64,000 nucleotides of DNA, taken from Lepas anatifera. Its lineage: Eukaryota; Arthropoda; Thecostraca; Lepadidae. The stretch is from NCBI GenBank assembly GCA_034440635.1, contig JAOTON010002098.1:434001-498000 (forward strand), given 5' to 3'. A program made the position numbers and the translations under genes. A model generated the notes under the pieces. That model was not told where the DNA came from. It saw only the letters and a program-made list of their open reading frames with translations, and ran no database searches. Position 1 is the stretch's first letter. Each line of letters begins with the position of its first letter. Of the stretch, positions 20,561 to 32,139 are shown in pieces.

Positions 20561-21194
20561 TGGCCAAGAAATTCCGGAAATTTTGTATCTGTATCTGGAT
20601 TCGGACTCAAATTTGGTGGATTTAGTCCTATTCCTTGGATATGGATTGGACTTAACTTCATAGTCGTGGACCATAATCGAGCACACACTTCTCTTTTAAC
20701 ATGACAAGTGAAGATTGGGTTAAGCTTTATTGAACGGATTATATTTATTCTCTAATACAGGATGACAAAATCACACTGTAAGTCTAGCTCAGATAAATGA
20801 ATATCCTAAGTACAACCAAGTTACATAGAACTCGCTACAAAATCAACAATAAAATAATTAGGAAACATTGAAAATAATGTGTCTTTGTGATTTTCTGAAT
20901 AAGCTATTTTGTCGGTCTAATCGCCAACAACTCTCCGGAAATGCGAGCTCTTTTAAAGTTCACAGCCACTCCGCATGCGGAAGCTTCTTATTTTCAGCGT
21001 TGCAGCTTCTCAGAATCCTTATTCGCAGGGTGCTGTTGGAGAGAGGAGGTGATAAAGTAAAGTAATTCAGTCCTGACAGGATCGCTACAGACGAATTCTC
21101 CCTTAACGTATGCGTCTTACCCCACTCTACCCTACGAGAAAACGGTGGCGCGAAGCGCCGCCGTACTTGGCACACCTTATTCTTGATCGGTTCT

Positions 21195-22095
21195 GCAACT
21201 GTCCCCAAATTTTAAGGTTGGGTCATCTCAGGTCAGGTCACCAGAGTGTGTCCAGTGAACTCACCTCAAAATGTTCAAGATAGTATGAGTAGGAACAGGG
21301 TTAATCTATCGAATTGAAAATCATAGCACATAACGGACCCACCGAGTGCTACAAAATGTATTCCGGGATTTTTCATATCGATGACCTAGGGTCAAGTATG
21401 GATCATGACCTCTTCATTGGAAGTGTATGGGAAAATGGAGGTTAGTCGAAATTTTGGTCTTTTTCCGTAGATACCGCTTGGAATGTCTTCCTATCCTACA
21501 AATCGTAGTATCCTAAGCCCCTTTATAGGTTCATGTTGCAAGTTTATACCTGTGACCTCTGAGAGCTCATCTGAGGCTTCTTAGCAGGTTTTCAGACTTG
21601 GGTCAATAACTTTGCGGGACATGATGATAAAGCTTTTATTTTGAAACTGTTACGTTTGGATTATTATTGCGAGTCGGTTGACATGCATATTGACTATTCT
21701 AGGTTAGATAGTGACCTTGACCTGACCCTAGTTTAGGTCATATTTATGTTATGACCTAGTATAGTCATATTATACATCATTCGATTCGCCGTAACGAGAG
21801 GAAGCGAATAGTGCCTAAAATGATTCTAACTCAAATCTGTCAGATGCTAGAGCCCGGAAACGCTTCTCTAACATGTCACCATCTTTGACCTGTCATGACG
21901 TCAACATTGACCTGAGCCAAAAGTGATCGATGTAGTTTCTTCGTGAATTTTTATGAGCTATCCACCAGCGTTCCCGTTATTTGCTATCCTCTATAGGAGC
22001 CGAGTTCGAGGGGGAGGGGGGGTGTTTGAACACCCCTCCTACCAGGGCGAAGGTGGCTCGGAGGTCCGCAGGGGCGGGGGTTACTACATCAAAGT
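21195..22095. repeat. AGGTCA/TGACCT-rich dispersed repeat
   Basis: Contains many TGACCT and AGGTCA half-sites. 21760-22090 matches 35905-36210 in reverse orientation (for example CGTAACGAGAGGAAGCGAAT against its near complement), ending in a GGGCGAAGGTGGCTC block. Non-coding, probably a non-autonomous element. Confidence 0.65.
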
Positions 22096-24473
22096 TGCAA
22101 CGCCCTGTCTAGCCGACCGAACATGGCAATAGACGGATATAGGTTCTTATCGCCAAGTCCGGTCCCCCAATAGAAAATCCGTTGCGGTGCCCTTGGTTAT
22201 CAACACGCTTAGATATCTGCCTTAGCACTTGGTGACAGCGTCTTACACAATGGCCTGGCCTCTATGGTCCAATTGTGATCCACATCGGACTGCCAATCCA
22301 CTCGATCAATGTCTCTTTTCCCAGCACTGTAGGGCAATATATGCTAAAGTGCTGTTGAAATAGCACTTTAAGGAGTCAACGGCTCCATCATTATCCTGGT
22401 CGGCGGTCCAATCCAAATCGTATTTCGCCAAAGAAAACTGAGTCGAAGTGTCAGACTTTTAGTCGGATGAAATCGCCAGATGGGCTCTGGACGTCACATC
22501 GTAGGTGTATTGAGGATTTCCGTTCGCGCGGGGCATTTGAGTGGGAGGAGAGACACCATTTCTTGAACTGCGACTTATCAAGGGGGAGGCAAACCACATG
22601 TTGGGGAGGGGGGCGCCAACGCTGGTATCACGGGAAGAAGGAGGCGTGGGAAGCCATATTTCAGGGGGGCGTCGGGATGTCTTCAAAGGGGGGCAGGATG
22701 TAGCCACGAGGCATCCACCCCTCCCCCTTTGCCCCCAATCTCCTCACGCGCAATACTAAAAATTCCGTTGGTTACCAGAGGATAATTTTGCCATTTTGGT
22801 TCATTGCAATGTGTGTGACATCCGAACGACATTCGAGGACGCATTGGTCGGTTTCGTTACATAACCGAATACAACGGTCAGCCACATGCAGCACAGAAAG
22901 GTACACTTACAGTAATCCCAAGAAGGCGCATGGTTTCGTCGCTGGTGGAGTAGAAATCCACGGAAAATATTGCAGATTCTGAAAGGTAGAATATGTGCAG
23001 CCACCGGGTGACAGGAGACAATATACTGGAATAAAATACAGATCTGGTGGTTATTTCCTGTCACTCTACGATCTTTATCCAGATACCTGGCGCTGCTATC
23101 TTCCCTTCCAGAGCGATATATCTATCCGCGCGAACGCTGGTTACCAATAATCCACTTTTCTGCTAGCCACCGCCACATCAGCCGCCTATCTCTCACGAGA
23201 CCACAGCGCACGTCACCAATCTAGACCACCCAACAGCCCAGTCTGTTCACGGCGCTGGAGCAGCCTTCCGTGAGGCACGCCGCACCACTTGGTCCGTGGC
23301 CAGAGCAGGGACTGGGAGGACGGCCGAGGGCGGCGGGCTGTAGCTCTTCTGCCGGCCCCCTGCCCTCTCCCGGCGCGGTGGGAACCCCGCCGCAGAGCCG
23401 AATGACTGAGAGCTGCAGTGTGGGGAGATGAGTCGGCCGCTCGGGGTGCGCTCCAGCTGTTCAGGGAAATGTAGATCACGGGTGGGAAGATGCATCACCA
23501 GATCCCGTTCCGCTTCCATTATATCATTTTACTAATTATAGATGAGTCAGAAAAGCAGCATCAATATATGTAATATGTGAAATTGAACACTGCAGCATAC
23601 ACAAGAAAATAAAAAGTAACCATCATCAAAATCATCCGGTCTAATCAGGCAAACCGCATACATATCAAACATTTCAATAACGGACTGCTGTTCTTTTCCT
23701 AAACCGCGCACAATTGGAGAGTACATTATCAGGTTTTCTATGCACATTTCCAATGTGATGACTGGCTAACAGCTTTTTACGACGCATATGCCCCAGCCTG
23801 ACACGTAATGCCATTGGCCCGGTGCTTTTCAGGGTTTCATGTGTTCAATGGCTTATCCTCTTAGTTCACGCTTAGCCCTTCAGGTCAGATTTCCATGAAT
23901 ATTTCAGGCAAAGGGGATGGTATGTATTGTAGGTTTAAGGTTCTTAGGATCTGTGGTATTAGTATTTTAAACGGACATTTTGTGTTACGCTTCAAATGAT
24001 TACAGTATTTACTTAGTTGTGGCTACAATCAGCGTACTTCTTGAATGATATGATCTTAGAAAGGCATATGATTCCTTTATCTCATCAGTGTAAACAAATG
24101 CATATAGGCGATTGTAAATTTTATTTTTGGATATTATTTCTTACTCTCTAATTGTAAAGTTATACGGCACCAAGGGGAGGGGAGTAGACTAGACTTGTAC
24201 TTGGGCAAGGCGTCACTGGAGCCCATATTTTGGTGGGCTCCATCCCGCGGCACTATACTCTCAGCAAAGGGTCACGTGATTGAGCCGAGCGCGCGGGCTA
24301 ACCAACTGCGTCATCGAGGCTCCTGATTTCGGGTAATTTTAGCTCGTATTGACCTGAGCTGGTATTGAAGGCTTGCTTTGATCTCTAATTCCATGGCTAG
24401 AGATCTCTTCTTGATCCAGGATAGGGGGGAGGTCCTGGGTGGTTTAACGCTGGCACGGCAATACAAGCCCTAT
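22096..24473. other. No confirmed gene; one hairpin and one doubtful ORF
   Basis: TAAAGTGCT and its exact complement at 22345-22370 form a 9-bp stem with an 8-nt loop. The ORF at 23247-23519 is listed separately. Otherwise nothing recognised. Confidence 0.4.
23247..23519 (-). CDS. Possible exon, Ser/Pro/Arg-rich, unrecognised
   Basis: ATG at 23519 opens 90 GC-rich codons, MEAERDLVMHLPTRDL onward, with a Pro/Ser-rich end (SYSPPPSAVLPVPA). The composition differs from the AT-rich surroundings and resembles coding or CpG-rich promoter DNA. It lies upstream of the Spätzle gene on the same strand and could be a first exon or 5' region; CTG|GTGATG after codon 7 would even be in phase with exon A, but that is speculative. 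No known domain. Confidence 0.2.
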   Translation of the reverse strand: MEAERDLVMHLPTRDLHFPEQLERTPSGRLISPHCSSQSFGSAAGFPPRRERAGGRQKSYSPPPSAVLPVPALATDQVVRRASRKAAPAP

Positions 24474-24477
24474 TTAA

Positions 24478-24928
24478 AGGGAATGTGGCACCTTCATAAC
24501 GTGATTTTAACTGAGATAGCCAAGTTGTAAAGCAAGTCGGAAAACCCGGTACTCCATATGTCATTTGTCTTGGAGCTCGATATTTCCGTAGAAAAAAACA
24601 CTAAAACCTATCTGACACCAGCCCCCTCATCAGCCCGTCGCCGGGCGGCCATTGTTGAGCTGCTGGTGTGACGACATATGCTGACGTCACGATGAGCATC
24701 AGCCAATCGAAGCCCATGAAGCGTTTTAAGTATGGTAGTGGTTGCCAGATCGTGACATCATCCACAGGCTGATATTTATTTCTTTTTCTAGAGGAGTATT
24801 TTAAAAATCAAAATATTGAGCTTATTGTACATTTTTTCAGAGAAATCATCAGTGGTTTCATTGTTTCCGGCTAAAACTACGCCTAATTGCACTAAATTCC
24901 AGGATTCAACCAAGGTGCCACATTCTCT
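24478..24928. mobile_element. TTAA-flanked MITE, 451 bp
   Basis: Terminal inverted repeats AGGGAATGTGGCACCTT and AGAGAATGTGGCACCTT (16 of 17 match) are bounded by TTAA at 24474-24477 and 24929-24932. TTAA duplications are typical of piggyBac and Kolobok families. No coding sequence. Confidence 0.88.
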
Positions 24929-25227
24929 TTAAAGCTTATGGGAGACCCAAAATCCAGGGGTGGGGTTCTGACCCCCAACTCCCCCCGGATCTCCAGCCAT
25001 GTTTTATACGCATAGAAATAAAAAGATAGATGGAGAAATTATAAATATATAAGGGCATTTCCATTGACTTCCGGGTAACGACATAAATATAACTGCATGA
25101 ACGATGCTGGTATAATCTGGTGTGTGCATGTGTGATTTTGAAGGTTTAATATAAATATGCGCACTTTTTAAGGACCGGAAGTCTGTTATTACAGCGTATC
25201 ATCATTCCTGCTCGGTTATGCGAATGT

Positions 25228-25396
25228 GTTTTGTAGGCTTATCGACTGCCAACTGCGGTTATATGGCGTCGCCAACTCTTTCCCTGCTGGAAGGGATTCT
25301 GGCGAGCCAGCTTGCTCCTTGTTTAGAGAATCTGCCGGGCCTTGAACCCGGGTCGGCTGCGTGGAAATCAGCTGCGCTGACCACTCCCCCTACGGC
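25228..25396 (-). mobile_element. tRNA-derived SINE, copy 2
   Basis: On minus it reads GTGGTCAGCGCAGCTGATTT, CCGACCCGGGTTCAAGGCCC and then CTTCCAGCAGGGAAAGAGTT, matching copy 1 at 16228-16487 with one body unit instead of two. Flanks 24933-25227 and 25397-27066 contain nothing else that I recognise. Confidence 0.72.
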
Positions 25397-27070
25397 CTCT
25401 CAATTTGGAAATTGAAATTTGTTGTTGAATTCACTTGGCAGTCTTAAGTTCACCATAATTGCATCAACATCTACAGGAAACGGCATAGTACAAAACAGGA
25501 GATAACTGGCAGAACAAATTCGCATCGATACCCGGAAGTGAAAATACTACAATTTACTAGTCATCCCGTTCCAGTCCGCCTAAAGATCAGGAATACATTT
25601 GAATATCCAGTCCGTGATACATTGTATGTGTGACTAACCCATAAAGCTCAACCTGTTTATGATTCGGCTTATGCAACGTGTTCTCAGCTTGGAAAACCCT
25701 GCAGGATCTCAGGTGTAAAAGATAAACACATCTGGGACCACTTAGTTGTCTCCGGCTCACTAGAAACTATCGGAAATGCCGCCACTATGGTCTCTATATT
25801 CCCTGGTAAGCTCTTTATAACAGCCATTCATGTCTCACGCCCCGTATGCGGTCTTAGATATCCTTATTCATGATCCGGAATGGAAGTTATAGAATAAATT
25901 AGCTCCTCGCCTAGACAACAGAGGTGAAAATAATGTTCCCTGTCTTATAACAAACAGCCTGCAAGCACAGGACTGAGTTAGATGCTCAAGCCGTTTCCTG
26001 AGGCAACTACAGGGATAATCATTATTAGCAGGTAACGGACACGGTGGAGTCAGGCTATACTTCCGTCCTTATACACCGCGAGCACCGCTGGATAACATCG
26101 GGTGTTGTCCGGTGACGTCATCTAGAGTGCGATGGGCGGCACCGGAACTGCCGGTTGTGAACTTGTGACGTCACTGGTTGGAGGAGATGTAAATGGAGGG
26201 GAAGACCTATGCTCGGAAAAGCGGCGGACAGCGACGGCAACACGGATACTCTGCCAACGTGCAGCACGTCCTGTTCTCGAAATTCCCTTGGTCTGCTTCT
26301 TTCTTCACCTTGCAGTGAAAGTGTATGTTCGGGATTGTAGTTAGGTATCTTGAAAGTCCAAGGTTATAAGGACGCGCTCTAAAAAACGTCTTTAGATTGA
26401 CTTTGCAATGTTACTCTGGTTCTTAAGGCTATAGGTTTAAAATAATTTTAGTTTGGTAAATCACAAACTGACAGAGTAACTTGAGACTTCAAAATTATTA
26501 TGAAAATTAAGTGAGCTGGGATGTTGAGCCCTAACTAAGCCCGTTCTGCCGGCAGGTCTCAGCTGTACCGGACCCTACACAGACGGTTCATAACTTTTTA
26601 GCCCCTTGCCCTCTTAACTCGAGAACTAAACAACCGATATTTTCGTCTAAAGCGCAATCGATAAACCTATTGAAAAGGATTATACAAATGATATTTCGGA
26701 TTATAGGTGACGTCACAATCGAGGTACATGTATGAAAATTGGCACATCCTTGGTTAATTAGGGCTATAACTAAGTGGACATTTCAGTTTCAAACTAACAT
26801 AAACATGACGATATCGCAAAGAAGTTCAGCTGCCATGAATTCATCCATTACTTGCAACCAATGTACATGAAACATAGTTGAAAATGACGGAAAAGAAATC
26901 TAGCAAAATTTATTTGGGATAATTTACGGAATTAGATAATAATTACGGAATTAATTTCATTAGAATTTATATCTTCGTCTTGGACTTTCTGAATCAACTA
27001 ATTATTCAGATTTGTCTTTCGCCACTATAGAGTAAAACAACTCCTCATAAATATAGGCTTCTTTATTTAA

Positions 27071-27998
27071 CCCGCGCCCCACCGGGGGTCCGGCGCCACC
27101 TGCCCCACCGGGGGCATCGATGGCCCCCTCTAACTCCGAAAATATGGGCGTTAGCGCAAATCTGCAAGTGCAATGAAGCTTGCGTGAATTCAGTAGAAAT
27201 TGCTTCGCATGTTTTAGTGCTCAGGTCAATGGTTTGACCTCCGAGGTCAATTAGGTCAAGATCGGCTATTTTCACTAATATGCAATGATTGAGAAACTGG
27301 GCATAACTCTTATGTCATTAGAGCTATTGAGGCCTGGTAAGTAAATTTGATAGAAATTGAGTACTTTTCCGCTATGTGGACGTAAAGACCTCCCGCCAGT
27401 GGTTTGACCTCCGAGGTCACCTCGTGCCTATATGACCTGGTCACAAGGTCGAAGTGACCTTGCCGTATATCAAATGAAAGCCAGTGACAAGACAAACACG
27501 ATGGTCTTTGTTTCACCGCTCTAGCTTAATTAGGTCAAGTTATTGCCAAATACTGTTTTTGACCTCTGGTGACCTTGGATGACCTTGGAAAGTACGGGCA
27601 TATGACCCCTGGGATCCGTGGGTGTCCAAAACGTTGTTCTGAGCAGTCTGAGTATTTGCAATCTTTTTGTGGCTTTTATATCATGAAACAACTTTTCCTT
27701 GCTTTCCAATGGGGAGGTCGCCTCGTGACCTGACCTCAGGGCACGAAATCGAAAATCCCGGATATACACCTTGTGACCCTGGAGGGTTATGAAGTGTAGG
27801 GTTCAATCGATCGACTTTGAAATGTGCTCTTCGAGCTCTAAGTGAAGTGAGGTGACCTTGGTTGACCTCGTCTGGTACCTGACCTTGGGTGACCCGGGGT
27901 AAAATTTCGGGATGATGGGAAATGATGCGGAGAGGTGGCCCTCACTGCGGTGCTGGCCTCGTCGTTTTCTGCTTCCCAAACCTTGGGCTGGCGGGCGG
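27071..27998. mobile_element. AGGTCA-rich TTAA element, copy 1 (928 bp)
   Basis: Starts CCCGCGCCCCACCGGGGGTC next to TTAA (27067-27070) and ends at TTAA (27999-28002). It aligns through its whole length with 33396-34207 and with the complement of 62871-63885. No coding frame. It is dense in TGACCT/AGGTCA. Confidence 0.85.
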
Positions 27999-29094
27999 TT
28001 AAGCTCACGTGCAAAATGCCATAATAGATTTTGTTTTTCAAGCGTTGAAGCCTTCGACTGGCGGACGCCTGGCGTCCGCTCGGTAACCACCCGGCCCGAC
28101 CCGGTCGTACTAATACTTTTGGCGAGCTTATAACTCTGCGAGCTACGATCGTAAGGCTTTGCAAATAACATCAGGAAGCTGCATTAAATAGATTTAATGT
28201 ATCAAATGTTCGAGCACCACCGTTACCCCGCATACCAGCGCAGTGACCCCGAGACCTTGCAAAGCCCTCTGATTAAATGTGCTGGAGAGCTTTAGCGCCT
28301 AAAAAACGACATATTTACTGTAATTTACTGAAAAACTACATATTTACTGCCGTATGCGCGTGGTCGTCAAGAAGTATTTATCTTGAACAGTTATTTGTCT
28401 GCAGTGAACAATGGTTAATTCGATTAATTAGTTTATACAAAGCCCAAAAGTATTCATTCGGATCTAATTATTTTCCTTTTATCGTTGATAAGTTTTGAAG
28501 TGCTGCGGCGAGGAACATGATGATGAGTTGCTAAGATGTTCCCTGGCCTCTCCCCTCGAATCCAGAAATGTAAAAAAACACTGAAGATTATATATTCGGG
28601 CACAATCCTTCATCAGAATCGTGGAGTAAATATCATTAATTCTCAGTCCTAGTATAGCCAGACCTCGAATTGAGCTTCACACAAATGCCTTTTAGAATGA
28701 ATCGTTAAAAATAAGATTGGATGTCGTGACAACAATGATATTGGTACCTCTAACCTAAAAGCAATGCCGACAATACAACAAACCTAGACCAGTATTTGTG
28801 TGAAAGACTTTTCTATTATTTCAGCCAAACACTAGCTTTTGATTAACAATGAAAAACTCGCTGAAGTATCTTAATCGGTTATTTGGATATTTCTGTTCTT
28901 ATTATTTACTTTTTTCCCTTGACCGCATCTAAAATGCTAACAAAAACTACCTATTTAGCACTAGTAGACGTGATACTAGATCGGTGTAAAGACTGCATGC
29001 TTCCCCTTTAACATGGTGCTATATTTTTAAAATAAAAGCCTCCCTCGAATTATTTAGTTAAGATTGTACCTAGTAATCAAGGTCAACTTTTTTT

Positions 29095-29700
29095 AAATTG
29101 TTAAACTCATTTTCCACAGCCTGTTTCTCTGGCCCAACGTTAAGCGTCGAAAGAGTATACGTGTGGCTGCAAAAAAGCAATATCAATTTTATATTATACT
29201 TATTCAACAACCCTTGCCCATAGTATGTACCTCATAAACAAATACATATTTTATAGCTAGTTAATATGATCAATCATTAGTAAATACTTTTCCTCGGCCT
29301 GTACCTCTAGCCCAACGTTAAGTGTCGAATGGGTATACGTCTAGCGGCAGAAAAGTATTATCAATAATTATTTGCATATTTCAAAAACCCCAACCCCAGT
29401 ACGTACCCCTAAAATCAAACCATCTCTTTGAGCTAGTTAATCTGATCAATCATTAATAAACCCCCTTCCCCAGCCTGCACCTCTGGCCCAACGTTAAGGG
29501 TTGAATGAATATATATCTGGTTGCAGAAAAGCACCATCAAAGATAAATTACCTATAAAAAAACAAAACCTGAGCCGTACCTGTGACCTAAGTCCATCACT
29601 TCTGAGTAGTTAAACTAATGCAGCCATCAAAGCCCTTTTTTCCAGCCTGTAAATGGGGCCCAAAGTTAAAAGTCAAATGCATATACGTCTAGCATCAATA
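29095..29700. repeat. Four ~178-bp subterminal repeats in the Penelope arm
   Basis: CAGCCTGTxxCTCTGGCCCAACGTTAAG recurs at about 29115, 29295, 29475 and 29645, each followed by TATACGT and a Pu/Py-matched GCAGAAAAGYA block; the outermost unit is the most diverged. The mirrored series is at 30985-31560 in the other arm. Confidence 0.85.
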
Positions 29701-29717
29701 ACACTATCAATAATGTA

Positions 29718-30182
29718 CCACCGCCGTGGCGCAGTTGGTTAAGGCGCCTCGGTCAGTGTGGGAGGTCCTTGGATCAAAGCTGACCTCTGGCAGACTTTTC
29801 TCGACCGCCTCCTACCCAGGAGATGGCAGTACACTGGGTAGTGCCCGCCTTGACTAGGGACTTCCGCTGACCAACCAGCGCCCTTGTTTTGGGAGCACGG
29901 GCTTGATCTGCCTTTAAATAGATCCACCGGTCGGTGGCACCGCCCGAGGGCACGGCCTCGCCGCGTGTCACCGGAGCAGTCCTCTGTTCCGCCGGGTCCG
30001 AGAAATCGGGATAGCTCCACTGCCTGGTACAGTGGGGCGTGTGACAGGAAGCGTGCGGACATGACTGTCCCGCAAGGGTGCCGATAGCGTAAGCCCCGCT
30101 GCCGTGTACATAGTGTGTGTCTGCTTGTGTGTAGTGCAAATGTGAAAATGTTCCCGGGTTGGGAACGCAAAATATTAAAAAA
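29718..30182 (+). mobile_element. Full-length tRNA-headed SINE inside the left Penelope arm
   Basis: The head CCGTGGCGCAGTTGGTTAAG is a clear Pol III A box; the B box is degenerate (TTGGATCAAAG). The 465-bp element ends in an A-rich tail. It is flanked by perfect 17-bp target duplications ACACTATCAATAATGTA at 29701-29717 and 30183-30199. The right arm has the undisrupted site at 30949-30965 (as complement). Confidence 0.93.
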
Positions 30183-30242
30183 ACACTATCAATAATGTAT
30201 GGAAGTCCTACCCCAGAACACATATACTTACCCTGGTCCCTC

Positions 30243-30940
30243 CCTTACCTCTTAAGCCACTGCTGAATAAGTGCCCGATGAACTACTTTTAGCTCAAGTG
30301 GTTCTGATATAGCCTGAGTGTCCTGTGCTGCGTGTTTCTCGAGGAAATGATCTCCTAGAGGTGTGTTCCTAGTTTTATTTTTCGCGTCCCGCAAATGTTC
30401 GTTAAATCGCAATCGGACGGGCCTCATCGACTCCCCTACGTATTGAGCCCTGTTTTGATCCTGGTTACACAGTCTACAGTCTATTTGATACACTAAATTT
30501 TTCTGTGTGCAGTCGCCTTTAAAACCAGACTTGCATAAATGACACCTCTGACCCCCAGGACATTTAGGCTTAGAAATGGCCGACCTAGCCAATGACGACT
30601 TAAGTTTCTTGTTATTCTTCCAGGCTATATGTACGTTTAGGTTAGATTTCTTTAAGACCTTTTGTATTTTACAGAGTAGCTGTTCTTCTACGTACGGTAA
30701 AATCAAGAACCCATCAAAAGAATCTGAGCCTTCTTTCTTTTTCTTGCACCTTCCGTTACCTGTCCTTGCTAGTCTAACCTCCCTCAACAAACGCCCGAGA
30801 AGCCCTGCATGATACCCATTTTTAGAAGCAGATTCCAAATCTTATCTACGCTTTTTCTCTCTTTCTCTGAGCCCGATGAGTTATCCATGGCCCTGTGGAA
30901 CATGTTTCGGATAATATTGTGTTTCGCAGACATTATTGTG
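30243..30940 (-). pseudogene. Penelope-like RT-thumb/linker and GIY-YIG endonuclease
   Basis: From 30940 the minus strand reads NTIMSAKHNIIRNMFHRAMD and SVDKIWNLLL; after a frameshift near 30825 it continues NGYHAGLLGRLLREV and a 197-codon frame to 30245. Features in order: basic linker (KKKKEGS), Cys block CPGGQRCHLCKSGFKGDC with YQIDCRLC, then AQYVGESMRPVRLRFNEHLR and DHFLEKHA. This is the PLE endonuclease with its Cys motif, in a family distinct from the 1-2360 copy. RT catalytic motifs are absent. Confidence 0.85.
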
Positions 30941-32139
30941 TTCCATACATTATTGATAGTGTTATTGATGCTAGACGTATATGCATTTGACTTTTAACTT
31001 TGGGCCCCATTTACAGGCTGGAAAAAAGGGCTTTGATGGTTGAATTAGTTTAACTACTCAGAAGTGATGGACTTAGGTCACAGGTACGGCTCAGGTTTTG
31101 TTTTTTGTAGGTAATTTATCTTTGATGGTGCTTTTCTGCAACCAGATATATACTCATTCAACCCTTAACGTTGGGCCAGAGGTGCAGGCTGGGGAAGGGG
31201 GTTTATTAATGATTTATCAGATTAACTAGCTCAAAGAGATGGTTTGATTTTAGGGGTACGTACTGGGGTTGGGGTATTTGAAATATGCAAATAATTATTG
31301 ATAATACTTTTCTGCAGCTATACGTATACCCATTCGACACTTAACGTTGGGCTAGAGGTACAGGCTGAGGAAAAGTATTTACCAATGATTGATCATATTA
31401 ACTAGCTATACAAGATGTATTTGTTTAAGAGGTACATACTATGGGCAAGGGTTGTTGAATAAGTATAATATAAAATTGATATTGCTTTTTTGCAGCCACA
31501 CGTATACTCTTTCGATGCTTAACGTTGGGCCAGAGGAACAGGCTGTGGAAAATGAGTTTATCAATTAAAAAAGTTGACCTTGACCACTAGGTACAATCTT
31601 AACTCAATAATTCGAGGGAGGCTTTTATTGTAAAAATATAGCATCATGTTAAAGGGGCATCATGTTTGCAGTCTTTACACCGATCTAGTATCACGTCTAC
31701 TAGTGCTAAATAGGTAGTTCTTGTTAGCATTTTAGCTGCGCTCAAGGGAAAAAGTAAATAATAAGAACATAAATATTCAAATAACCGATTAAGATAGTTC
31801 AGCGAGTTTTTCATTGTTAATCAGAAGCTAGTGTTTGGCTGAAATAATAGAAAAGTCTGTCACTCAAATACTGGTGTAGGTTTGTTGTATTGTCGGCATT
31901 GCTTTTAGGTTAGAGGTATCAATATCATTGTTGTCACGACATCCAATCTTATTTTTAACGATTCATTCTAAAAGGCATTTGTGTGAAGCTCAACTCGAGG
32001 TCTGGCTATACTAGGACTGAGAATTATTGATATTTACTCCACGATTCTGATGAAGAGATGTGCCCAAATATATAATCTTCAGTGTTTTTTACATTTCCGG
32101 ATTCGAGGGGAGAGGCCAGGGAACATCTTAGCAACTCAT

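Larger units (their letters stand above)
28523..32139 (-). mobile_element. Penelope-like element between 1.2-kb inverted arms
   Basis: Arms 28523-30204 (including a SINE) and 30941-32139 are about 97% alike by eye and match end to end once the SINE is removed (1200 versus 1199 bp). The loop 30205-30940 codes on minus for the end of a PLE protein, truncated exactly where the right arm begins. So a 5'-truncated copy lies between two outward-facing terminal repeats, the same plan as the element at 1-2360 but from a different PLE family. The sequence before it, 28003-28522, shows only the outer edge of the terminal repeat (GTGCTGCGGCGAGG at 28500). Confidence 0.88.

Noticed and set aside
20238..20704. 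Overlapping ORFs of 90-129 codons on both strands
   Set aside because: A 32-bp minisatellite read in several frames; no protein features.
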